64,000 bases of DNA from Quillaja saponaria. Taxonomy: Eukaryota > Streptophyta > Magnoliopsida > Fabales > Quillajaceae. Position numbers and translations under genes: made by a program. The stretch's first letter is position 1, and every line of letters starts with the position of its first letter. Location: the NCBI GenBank assembly GCA_029379385.1, contig CM055608.1, forward strand, positions 32,161,048-32,225,047. The letters run 5' to 3'. Below, piece after piece: positions 38,361 to 49,384 of this stretch. The notes beneath the pieces were generated by a model that was given only the letters and a program-made list of their open reading frames with translations, was not told the DNA's origin and made no database searches.

Positions 38361-38810
38361 ATTGTAATACCCAAAAAAAAAAAAAATGTGTCCCACATCG
38401 ATTATGAGAGTTGTAATTGGATTGTTTATAACCCACAAGCACCAATTATCAAGTACCTTCAAGCTAGCATTTTAACCCATGTGGTGTGGGTTGTGGACTT
38501 TTCAAGTTACTTGGGCCAATTGGGCTTGGGGCATTACAAAATGGTATTAGAGCATTTATCCCTTCTCGGAACTATCCTTGGTCCGGTAGGGAGAGATGAG
38601 GGGTGGGGAAGATTATTGTGTCCCACATCGATTATGAGAGTTGTAATTGGATTGTTTATAACCCACTGGCCTAAGTACCTTGAAAAGTCCATAACCCACA
38701 CCACATGGGTTAAAATGGGTTAAAATGCTAGCTTGAAGGTACTTGGTAATTGGTCCTTGTGGGTTATAAACAATCTAATTAGGACACAATTTTTTTTGGG
38801 GTATTACAAT
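38361..38810. mobile_element. TRIM retrotransposon rearranged into a fold-back
   Basis: A short LTR (38387-38538, TGTGTCCCACATCG to GGGGCATTACA) is followed two or three bases on by TGGTATTAGAGC (38542-38553). That is one base off the canonical plant primer-binding site for initiator tRNA-Met. A purine-rich tract follows (about 38594-38610). At 38617 the LTR start recurs identically for about 50 bases. From about 38668 the sequence becomes the reverse complement of the LTR, ending at GGGTATTACAAT (38799-38810). Its inverse, ATTGTAATACCC, starts the element at 38361. No coding region. This is a terminal-repeat retrotransposon in miniature that has suffered an inverted rearrangement or nested insertion. 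Confidence 0.75.
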
Positions 38811-40957
38811 AATTACGTAAACAGCAATGATAAATACTAGTAAACTGAGGCAGATTCTAGTGAAAATAACAACGAGAAAGAGATTAGACACTGAGATATC
38901 AATAGTCAAGCATAGTTATCTTTACGTGAAAAAATATATTTTGTTTACAATTCCTGTGTGCACTCTATTCAATGAAAAATTAACAATGAGAAGTATCTTA
39001 CATGTCTTTCGCAGACATTTTTGTAAAGCCAATAGCAAGAGCAATGATGGCCTGAGAATGTAAAGTCCCACAAATAAGAATACACATGATACACTGATAC
39101 CAAGATAGCTATATCAATAACATTCTTTAAACACAGATTATTCCATCTATAACAGAACCGATATACAAATTTAAAAGAACTGTACCACAGGAGTTTCTGC
39201 CTCCACTTCTTCATCCAAAGCACCACCAGGAGATGTGAGACCAGGACACACTATGTTAGCACCAGCCAGGACAAATTTTATTGCACCCCGGTCAACTTGT
39301 AATTTCTTCATTATATTAGGATCTATAAAACCAATGACAATAAAAAGATTCACATCCAATATGAGAGATGACTAAGTGATGAGCAATAACAGCAGCGAGC
39401 AAGTAAGTCCCTTTCAGCCTATGGAATCTATATATAAGTCATAAGTGCCTCCTATTCCTAAGTCCTATGATCCTATCCATCCATAAGGTTTTCAACGTGA
39501 AATGATACACGGAGCAGTAATTGAACAACTGATTTTGAGAATGCGATGTGTATGCACTATGCAGGAAATCCAGTTGCAGCAGAAAAACGAAATAATTAGT
39601 CTTTAAAAAGTTTCAACTCTGATCACAAAGAAAGATATACTTTACATTGATGGAGGAGTCGTAGAGTAGGCATGTATGGTCCATCAATGTAAAGTAGGCA
39701 TGTATGGTCCATCATGGATATTGAAGAATAAAGGCACGTTGTTGACCAAAACCAGATTCAGATGGTTCTGACTACAAGAACAGGGTCCAGAAAAGAAAAT
39801 AGTCAAAATTATGGCTTACAAATCAAGGAACACGGTCATCATGAAAAAAGAGAAAGTCAATCTAAGAAAGTTTACAGAAGAAGCAACAGCACAATTACAA
39901 ACCATTTAACGACAATGAGAGTGGACTTCTTTGGAAGTAAATCATCCAGCATCAGTTCAAATCCTGGGTACTGAAGTAAGTGAAAACTAGAATCATAAGT
40001 ATACCAACAAGCAAATGAATGCAAGTGTATGATTTTTGAATACATTTTCCAGTCTTAAAAAGACAGCAGCAACATGTAACCATCACCTCTTACTGCAATA
40101 CTTTGTTGAATTCTTCGTTGGACAGAAGCCTTGACTTGGTTTTGTGCAGATACCTCATCAGATGAAAACCTACAAAACATCAATTTATAAAGATATAGAT
40201 GTAGTATAGAATACACGGGTGCCAGCAATATGCATCATTAGTGCATCCCACCCTTTAAGTAGAAATTAATGCGACAAGTGTCAGGTCAATGTAGCAGTAT
40301 AAGATGACTCTGTGTGTAACATATCTAGGTGAAGGGAAAAAAAAGATAAAAATGAACCAAAAAATTAAAGCCACTCATGCATCACCTACAGCCATAAGCC
40401 ATTAAAAACATATGGGGCAAGGGCAATGTAGGCTCACTATGCAGGGAAGGTGGAAAGCTTCAGTTTTTATTACAAAGAAGCAACTAATTGGCAGTAACAT
40501 GTTTTAAAAAAGGAGCACCATAAGTGTAATAAAAGAACTACAAACAGGGTCCTTCTAGGAGATTCATCCAACAATATGAGGAAATTCTTCCATGTATATT
40601 TGATGTAATATGCTCATTTAGCTCTAAATATCGCACCTATCCAACTCCTTAATACAAATGCAAAATGTAACCAATTTAATAGCATCTCTATGCATAAGTG
40701 TTATTAAAGGAACAAAGATATGTATTCTGAGTGCCAACAAGAGGTTAATCCCGAGAGGCTACACCTTAAACATCCCCTAAAACATATTACTTGCCTTAAG
40801 CTAGCAGTCCGTAAAGCATGAAAATGCATTCGAAATACTATTCCTATCCATAGTTTGCCACTCCAAATCCCTTTACATATAAAGCCCAGTTAGAAATGTT
40901 TTGCTTATGACATCCTAAAATGCATCAGGGGGAATATAGCTATAAATTTCAAAAACA

Positions 40958-40973
40958 CCCCCCCCCCCCCCCC
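40958..40973. repeat. Poly-C tract (16 C)
   Basis: Uninterrupted run of 16 cytosines in the first intron of the MCTS1-like pseudogene. It is the second such tract in the window. Confidence 0.9.
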
Positions 40974-41317
40974 TCCACATCCAATTCAATATTACAATAA
41001 ATTTCATTCTTCTATTTTGTGTAAAGGAACACTGCCTGACAGTTCCAAAAATGTACTTCGAGAACACAACTCAGAAATAACTAATAATTATATGAAGCAC
41101 ATAGTGATTTAAATCACAACCCAGATGCCCAAGAAAGAAAAGAAAACCCATAAAATCCCAACAGACAATACGAGCAGGATTTAGAAAAGGGGTTCACAAA
41201 TCTAATTGTGCCCACCAAAATCCAAGTAAAATTTTCCCCAGAAATTGGAGAAAGACAAGAAACAAATGACATAGATATATGTAAATTGAGAGTAAAGAGA
41301 ACCTACTTTTTGAACAT

Positions 41318-43142
41318 GTTTAGAAAATACCCTTTATGAATATGCAAGGTTTTAGGTTGTCTTGATCTAAAACCTTTGCTGTGAGCCTGTAAGTCGTTAA
41401 TTCTTCGAAGGTGAAAAGGTTGTGCACGATGCAGTTTAGCTCACTAGCGCATATCGGCCCGCGTTGTTGCGAAGCCACGTTGGGACTGGACTGGGCGTGG
41501 GAAAATCATGCGGGCCAGATCATCAACGAGCCATTTTTTTTTCCCTTTCCAAAAAGCACCAATAAGTCTTATTGTATTTTCACAATATCAAAAAGAATAT
41601 GTATTTCAAATGAATCTTCAATTTTGTTTTTTCGTCACTCTTAACATCTAGTTTTTTGTTTCATGAGTATCATCACACTCTTTGAGTGTAAACTTAAAAT
41701 TTATCTTGTTCGAGATTTGCGGTTACTCTTTTTCACAAATATTTTCTTACGAGTTCAAATCCATGACATTGTAGAGGCTCTTCAACTGCTAAGCTTAAGC
41801 ATGTCTTACTACTTGAATTATATCTTGTGATTCATCTAATATTTTTTATATATAATAACAACTTAACTATTTTCTTGACCGTTCTTCTAATAAAACAAAA
41901 TTCTTATCTTATAAATAGTCGAAACATGAATATAATAAGAAAGATATATACAAAATCACTTAAATTTTATCTAAAAAATAATAATCTCAACAAAAAATCA
42001 ATCTTTTTTTGAATTATTTAATCCTTTTGATTGATCTTATATGATATCTTGAATCCAACTAATATGTAATCAAATTAATGAGATCAAAAGATCTTTTTAG
42101 TATGGTTAGAATCAATTACTTGAATATATGAAATTAGATCTTATGTAATCATTTTGAATATTTAACGATACAATTTGTACTTTACTAAAAAAAAGCAATT
42201 CTTATTTGATCAATCACACATTGTTTAACAAAATTCAATTCTCTCATACTTAGCTAATATAAAAGTTAAACTAGATAATATATATATATACATATATATC
42301 AACCTACTTAATTATTTGATAATTGATATTTTAAAACATAGATTTATTTTTCTTTTTAAGTATTAAATTAGATATATATTTATAGAAGTAAGGAAAACAA
42401 AATATATGTATACTCATTAAAATATTTTTCATTTATTTTTTTGATAAATATTTTACTTTTCTCGCCATTTTTCTTGCATAATTTTTTTAACCGAGAAAAG
42501 TGATAAATGTAAATATTAATTAATCTAATGGTTAACTTTTTTTTTTTAGAATCTAATGGTTAACTCATGTAGTAAAAACAAGTATGTAATTATTATAAAG
42601 AGTTTGGTGTAATGATAAAAAAGTTATACTCACAAAATAAAATTATAATTTTGCCAAGACCTTGAGTGATTTAATGACATTTAAAATTTTTGCCTGTCTT
42701 AATATTTCAAGGATTGACTCAATGCGATTTGAACTTTAGAGGTAGGTGTGGTGTGTTAAATTAAACACAAGAAAATGGGTATTGCTTTAATAATTTAAAA
42801 GTTTAATTAACTAGCCACGTGATTCAAGACTTCAAGGCCATACATATTAAATCAAAATTTTCAATGATAAAAAAATCAACCCATCTGAATCTGAACATAT
42901 AAAAAATGGAGGTAACTATCATCTTTAATTTAATTAAAATAATTAGTTTGGATCGATGAAATCCAGCTAGAAAGCAAGCTCAAATTCTTTGTTATAATTA
43001 AGTTTAAAGGCTCAAGATCAGAAACAACTTGTTCAGTACCTCGTTCTCCTCCTCCATCTCCTATATCTCTTACATATATATAATTTTTTTTTTCCAGAAA
43101 AATTGTTGCCTCTCCTCTCTCTCTAAAATTTCCAAATCAAAC
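41318..43142. other. Intergenic region upstream of the SWEET gene
   Basis: The first 200 bases are unusually GC-rich for this window, with GGCCCG and GGGCC motifs (41456-41518). They look like the remaining promoter of the MCTS1-like gene. The rest is very AT-rich, with TA repeats near 42278-42300. No gene is supported. Confidence 0.45.
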
Positions 43143-43316
43143 ATGACTACCCTTAGTTCCTTTGTTGGAATTTTAGGTAATAACCTTTTTTTGAATTAAA
43201 TCCTTCTTTCTATTTTCTGGTTGGTGCTTAATTAATCCATTAATGATTGAATAATTTTCTATTTTTGTTTTCAGGCAATATCATCTCAATGTTACTCTTT
43301 CTTTCTCCATTGTAAG

Positions 43317-43353
<37 letters not shown>

Positions 43354-44787
43354 GATATGTTCTGAATAATTAATATAAGTTTTTGTAGGGAAACGTTTTG
43401 GAGAATTGTGAAGCATAAATCAACAGAGGAATTTCAGAGCCTGCCATACATCTGTACATTGTTGAATTCAGCCTTGTGGACATACTATGGAGTCATCAAG
43501 CCTGAAACACTAGTTTCCACCATTAATGGTTTTGGTGTGGTGGTGGAGACGGTTTATGTTATCATTTTCCTCATCTTTGCAGCTCCAAAAATGAGGGTAT
43601 ATATTGATTTTATAATTAAATTAATTATATATAATTTATATATGTGTGATTAATGATTATTATTATTTAAAATAATCTTTTAGGCTAAGACTGCCATACT
43701 AGTGGTACTTCTGGATGTGGGATTTCTAGCCGGGGCAATTTTAGTGACTCTTATGGTTGTGCAAGGAGGAGATTTGCAGGTTGAGGTTATAGGCTTTATA
43801 TGTGCAAGTCTAAATATCATCATGTATGGTTCACCCCTTGCAGCCATGGTAAGAACTATATATACTCGTATTTCAGTTCCTATTATTTCCTATAATCTTA
43901 TAATTAGAATTGAAAAAAAATCCCATCTAAAGTCGATAAAAGAAAATCATATGCAATATAAAGTCTAAATTAATATATAATTCATTATCGATTACGATTT
44001 GAAAGAGATTAAATTAAGTTTCTTAAATATTATTGAATAATTCTATATTACAAGCTATGACATCTTTATCTTGTAAGACTTAATTGGTTGGGGTTGATGG
44101 CACGTTTTATTATCATGTGGGTCACCCTAAATTAATGATGGAAAACGCAATTGGATCAGAAAAATATACATTAGCTTAGCTGTAAACGATAATATATATG
44201 TTTAAATATATATTTCTGATCATCAAATTAATTAAATATGTATATGAATGGATCAATTAATTGCAGAAAACCGTGGTGATGACTAAAAGCGTGGAGTATA
44301 TGCCATTCCTTCTATCATTTTCCATATTCTTGAATGGAGGCATTTGGACTGTGTATGCTGTGCTGGTAAAGGATATCTTTCTTGGGGTAAGATCTCGTGC
44401 ATATTTTTAGTTTATAAAAAGTTTGTTAAGTTTTTTAGTTATTTATATGATAAAGTTATAGATGAAGTTAAGATTCAATCACAGGTTAGTTAAACCCGTA
44501 AATGACACCTTCACAAATTTTTGTTAATATCGCATATCCTATTAAATACGTGAATGTTTAATCGCAGCAACTCAATCATCATATGTACATTAACAAGTTG
44601 ATAAAGTTTTTATACATAGTCAATTAGTCACCAAATCCTTTGTTTGCAGGTGCCAAATGGGGCTGGATTTGTTCTAGGTATAGCTCAGCTGGTGCTCTAT
44701 GCGATATACAGGAAACCCAAGTCATACAACATAGATTTCAATGATTTAGAGGATCAGCACCTCCTTCAATCCTCCAATCCACAGTAG
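43143..44787 (+). CDS. Bidirectional sugar transporter, SWEET16/17 type
   Basis: Six exons, 43143-43176, 43275-43311, 43389-43596, 43684-43848, 44267-44386 and 44650-44787, join in frame to 233 residues. It has the SWEET layout of two triple-helix MtN3 units. The first is FVGILGNIISMLLFLSPL, ETFWRIVKHKSTEEFQSLPY and LLNSALWTYYG. The second is GFICASLNIIMYGSPLAAM, KTVVMTKSVEYMPFLLSFSI and FLNGGIWTVYAVL. The conserved Pro and Asn residues that line the pore (LSP, NSALW, YGSPL, FLNG) are present. The match is best to clade IV SWEETs (SWEET16/17), known vacuolar glucose/fructose facilitators. The short C-tail (DFNDLEDQHLLQSSNPQ) carries acidic and LL residues that could direct tonoplast sorting; this is inference. 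Exon number is typical. Confidence 0.93.
43317..43353. repeat. (CT)n(AT)n microsatellite in a SWEET intron
   Basis: CT repeat from 43317 to 43340, followed directly by an AT repeat to 43353. It starts five bases after the intron 2 donor. Likely length-variable. Confidence 0.9.
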
Positions 44788-45245
44788 TGAAAGTGCTTAA
44801 TTATTTTTCTTTGGTTTGGTAGTTTAATTTATTTCTTTTCCCGCAGTTTGTTTACTTTTTTCTAGCTAGAGGTGAATAACAATTTGTTATTTGAATATTA
44901 CAATATGTATTGTATAGTATATATACCATTGTACAATTCAAAATTGAGCTTGTAAAGAATATAGTATACATTATAATTATATTTTTTGATTGATTTTGAA
45001 TTTAATAGAATGTGGGCTACAAGATTGTACAAAGCAAATAGTACTTTGGGCCATTCGTTTTGAGTGTGAATATCTGTTGAGTCACATAGCCCATTATGTT
45101 CACCGAGCCAGAGGAGGACTAGTTGTTGAAGCCGGAAATGGAAGCAGAACCTCAGACAGGAAAAAACCCATAAAGAGATTAGAGAGACAGTGTGTGAAAA
45201 TTGCAAAAGGGGTTGGGGATGACTGAAAGAGAGGTTAAGATAGAG

Positions 45246-45697
45246 ATGGCTTAATTCTTCACCCAAAAGATTCAATCTTTCAACAACAACTATATTCTTC
45301 ATTTTTCTAAGTTGTTTCTTATCAACCCAAAAGCCTTCAGCCTATGAAATCAAAACCTCTAGGGGCTACAATTTTCCAAGTGGGATCCTTCCCAAAGGGG
45401 CGATTGATTATGATCTTGACACTTCAACTGGACGATTCATTGCTTTCGTGAACGGGTATATTATCTCAAGGTAGGCGTTCAAGATTGGAGGGTGTTAGTG
45501 TGAAACTGCTTTTCTTGAGGGTCGACATCGTTGAGGTCCAAAGGAGCGGCAATGATCTCGAATTCTCAGTTGGAAGTGCTGGTGCTGATTTTCCAATTGA
45601 TAACTTTGAGGAGTCTCCGCAATCTGGGTGTGGATTGAATTGCAATGATGTGCAAGTAAGCAAGCTTAGAAAGAACCCCTTCTTATCATCTTATTGA
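45246..45697 (+). pseudogene. DUF538 protein pseudogene
   Basis: A DUF538 gene without introns is recognisable in pieces. The signal-peptide-like stretch IFFIFLSCFLSTQKPS leads to AYEIKTSRGYNFPSGILPKG and YDLDTSTGRFIAFVNG. Later comes RLEGVSVKLLFLRVDIVEV, then RSGNDLEFSVGSAGADFPID and NFEESPQSGCGLNC. Two lesions are visible. After ATG GCT (45246-45251) an extra T puts the rest of the leader out of frame. Around 45450-45470 about 25 codons of the domain middle are missing and the frame changes. DUF538 proteins are small secreted or stress-induced plant proteins of uncertain function, suggested to bind chlorophyll or lipids. The second half is still open, so a truncated product from an internal start is conceivable, but it would lack half the beta-barrel. 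Confidence 0.8.
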
Positions 45698-48600
45698 AAG
45701 AGAAATTTATCACATTGGAAGTTATGAGCTTTTTTTATTTTGGGGAAGATAACTGATAATAACAAAGGGATATTGTAGAACAGCCCAATCCTGGGTATTT
45801 GTTCCGTTGATTGTTGAAGTTATCTGGAATGCAATTGTCTTGATCAATTATTGGTTCTTTTATCATTTCTTATCTGCTTGGCTTTGATAGTTTTACTTCC
45901 GTGCTATAGCCATCAAATCTTCTTTAGAAAACAGGTCTGTGTAAACTAGATCAGAATGTATTCCTGTTTGATTTGTCAATAGAGAAAATTTGTTTGATTC
46001 CTTTGTTTGCTGATTAGCTGCAATTGGTGTCAGTTCATGTTCAACTATATTATTGACTCGTGCTTTCTTCCGTGAAGCTGAGGTAAACCTTATTTGTAAT
46101 ACAGGTTGGTTCACTTGATTAGCATAAGGAATGCGGGTTAACCTATCTTATTTCTGCAGAACAAAGAAAAAATCTCTAGGAAAATTTGCATCTCATCATT
46201 GCCCTAGGTCTTCTTGATCCCTATATGTGACTGAGAATTATTAACATCAGAAATACATTTAGGCTTTTATTATCGATGAAGTTTGTAATTGTGCTATGGA
46301 AAGTCCATGTTATTAGAAATGGCTTGTAACTATAATAACGGAAGCACAAGCATCTTACACCATTTTCAGAGGTGACAGAACGAAAAATAGTTTAACATTT
46401 CTCTTTTGTTGCAACTGTTTTAAGAATTAACTTATAGAACATTTAGCAATTTGGCAATTTTCTTGGTTTCAGAGTCTCTAGCTAGGGTATTTACCAAATA
46501 ATGTTTAAGGTTGATCAACCAGAGTATCATTGGACAACTCAAAAAAGAAAATTTTGTATGATTCTAACTAATTAACGCCAAAAACTTTCACTTATGGATT
46601 TTATTCTAGCTGGTATATTGATAGATAATTAGGCTAGAATGTCAAGTGGACATTGTAGGCTTGTTGTCTTCCCATGAAGGAGAAGCATATCTGGAGGTCC
46701 AGCAACATCTCCAAACATACTTCAGTATTGCTTGAGATATACTAGCTTACCTTCCTTTCGTGGATGTACCTATTGTGGGTTCACGCTTGAGATTATTCTT
46801 AAATGTTAGCAAATTTTAGCTGGCTGGCACTGAGTTGCATGATTGAAATAGTATAGTTTGTGCAATCAAACTCCAACTTCTTGGATGGGAAGATTCCTGT
46901 GTATTTTTTGTACCTTAAATGAGCCTTTGCAGCAGAACTTGTCCATGCTTAAAAGAGATGCAGCTCTTCATTGAAAATCGGAGGTTGTATTGCTAAGGAA
47001 AGCTTTCAGGTGGTCTCCCAGAACTCAGAATACTCTCAACCTAATTTCTTATCCTTTTGCTTTCACATTAATGTAGTTCATGAGATACATGCAACTATGC
47101 AAACCAATAGAAGGTTTTCCACTTCAAGTGCTTGTGTTTGTAGCATCTACAAAGGTGGTGAAGTTGAACATAAGAAATAGATTCCTCTTCTTTTGAATCT
47201 CTTTTTCCTTTTCTTTTCGCCCTGGCATTGGCAACTATATGGTTTTTGTCTGATGTAGTTTATGAATTACTCTAGTTTTAATAACTATTGTCCTTCTCTT
47301 TTCTTTTAAATTCATTTCCCGATTCTCTTATTCTACGATTTTCTGTCTATCAAGTAACTGTTTAATTTTCACTCGGGCTGTGTCCAAAGTTGAATTGAAT
47401 AATATGATGGCCATATTTGATTATATTGTGCCATGCATATAGTAATAGACCATGAAATAGGTCTCTATTCTGATTCTTTGACAAAACACATACTTCAAAA
47501 TCAAAGTTAAAAGCACACTTACAAACCCCTGCAGAACACAATCTTGTTGAGATTTTTACACGCCTGTATATGCATCTGCTTGACAGAATTGTTTAAATTG
47601 GTCTTACTGATAAAGATAACTTCTGACAAGGTTTTAATATTTCGCATTGTGGATTATCCATGCCCAATGACAACGTCAATCATGCTAGATTAATTGTTAT
47701 GTACACTTCCTAGTAGCATGGCCATGGACGTACAATGATTTTTGTTCCTTCTTAACTGCTAGGTTTCCATGCAATACAGAGTTAGCCTGAGTTTTAGTTC
47801 ACTTGCTGTGTAACTACTTTTTTTCATTCTCAATTGTTGTTGTTCCATTTTTGCATTTGTATACCATTTTTCTCGTTGTAGGTTAAGCTTGGATCACTGA
47901 ATATATGTAACTTCTTTCTCAAAATTTTCATTGAACATTGAAATATCTTATCTGCCATTTGGATTTATTTAGATTAATGATGCAGTTCAATACCATGAAA
48001 GAGTCGGTTCGACTCAAGATGTCTTTCAAAAACTAAACTCTTTCTGTAAACCCTACATGTCTTGTGGAAACTCAACTTACTTGCAGATCATTTAGATGAC
48101 GTGAAGATACTTTCAACGTGTCACACCATATCTTGATATTTATCTTTGCCCATTACTCCACTACTTCTTCTCAGGCAAAAATGAGCTGACCAGGCGAATG
48201 CTGCAGTTCTGAATATGAATACAGATCAAATTAAATGGATTTTTCACCCAGTCTCTTAATTTTCTCTTTGATTTGAAAGTAGAATCTCACTACTAAATCG
48301 ACCATGCAACTATTATAAATTTATAGATATTAATTAATACAAGTCAATAAGGATTCGTTTGGCTTATCGTATGAGGATAATATAATAATATAAAATTATT
48401 TTGTTAATTTTTATATAATGTTTAACAATAACAAGTAAATAAAAACTTATATTGTTGATTTTATTTATATTATGTTTAATAATATAAAACTATACAATAT
48501 AAAAAAATGATAAAACAATAATATATTTTCAGTATAATTATATTACTTAATATATTGAATAATATTTTATATATGGTACGTAAAACGAATCCTAAACATA

Positions 48601-49384
48601 TATTAAGTCATCTAATCAGATATTATATTTTAAATTTTAAAGATAAGATTTTCACAAATCTATCTTCACACGGCTTATAAATAGATTAATTTTTAGCCAT
48701 GCTAATCATAATTTAAAATATTTTTGTTGTGTTACCTCATGCCACATTCCATTGGATAAGATTGGACTTGCATTTCAACTTGCAGGCAAGGATCGAGGCA
48801 CAACATTCCGTTTAATTTTATATTGTGTATGTATTATGTATGTACCTACATTCCGAGTTGGATTCACGACTAAGTTAGCTCACCAACCGTAGCTGTCCAC
48901 GTGGTGCCGCTATTCCGCGCCATTTAATCACCCACCTTTGAAGGTTTCAACCGTATTTGATGATTGGATCTACTTGGCAGTTGGCAAAAAGGTTTTTAGA
49001 TAGAAATTTCATTCATATAATAAATAATAATATGAATGACAAAGTGACAACCCAACCATATCCATCATTTACTTCCTTCCTCAGATTCAACCAGCTCTGA
49101 TAGATATTTGATCCAACTTTTTCTCAATCCAAACATATATGCTCTATCTTTGTTGGGCCATCTTGTCCATCTATCTATTCCAATTCAGCAACTATATAAA
49201 TTTTTGGGTTCTCTTTGTTGACCCTTTTTTTCTTTCTCTATCTTCTTCCAAAAATTTGAGCTTTTGATTCATTTGTTCGGATTTAACAGCTACCCATCTG
49301 TGAATTCTTCTCCCTCTTTGACCAGCTGCGGCATTTGATTACCACTATCAGAATTGGGTTTTTTTCTAGGATTGCTTGAAGGAG
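45698..49384. other. Long intergenic region before PP1
   Basis: 3.7 kb without a supported gene. It contains a Tourist-like MITE (48351-48592) and the PP1 promoter and leader (from about 49000, with a ctatataaa TATA-like box at 49193-49201). Short frames such as 46971-47180 have no recognisable content. Confidence 0.45.
48351..48592. mobile_element. Tourist-like MITE (PIF/Harbinger type)
   Basis: Terminal inverted repeats GGATTCGTTT and AAACGAATCC bound a 242-bp, very AT-rich interior. The trinucleotide TAA flanks both ends (48348-48350 and 48593-48595), the target duplication typical of Tourist/Harbinger elements. No coding capacity. Confidence 0.8.

Larger units (their letters stand above)
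37940..41317 (-). pseudogene. MCTS1/Tma20-like (PUA domain) pseudogene
   Basis: Exon remnants on the minus strand: 41317-41307 (MFKK), 40169-40094 (FSSDEVSAQNQVKASVQRR), 39970-39903 (YPGFELMLDDLLPKKSTL), 39771-39646 (CQNHLNLVLVNNVPLFFN), 39322-39186 ([20 protein letters not shown]), 39051-39002 (ALAIGFTKMSAKD) and 38005-37940 (INKGIGVDNMHYLND). This is the plant MCT-1/Tma20 protein, known to work with DENR in translation reinitiation and ribosome recycling; its PUA domain binds RNA. Lesions: the D-E codons before YPG are lost. A 28-bp duplication in exon 4 shifts the frame. Six codons (EGKQHA in relatives) are missing before LAIGF. The acceptor side of the KGIG exon is out of frame through an A run. 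The usual Gly in NDGLWK is Val, and the last exon is absent. Splice sites are largely kept, so this is a duplicated gene, not a retrocopy. A TRIM element sits in the last intron. Confidence 0.85.

Noticed and set aside
38387..38440. Real snRNA gene promoter
   Set aside because: The USE and TATA-like motifs are repeated inside TRIM LTRs, and no snRNA sequence follows either copy.
41411..41644. 77-codon frame upstream of the MCTS1 relic
   Set aside because: It overlaps a GC-rich promoter island and shows no domain or conserved composition.
44990..45226. 78-codon frame before the DUF538 relic
   Set aside because: Unrecognisable content; it probably belongs to the leader or promoter of the broken gene.
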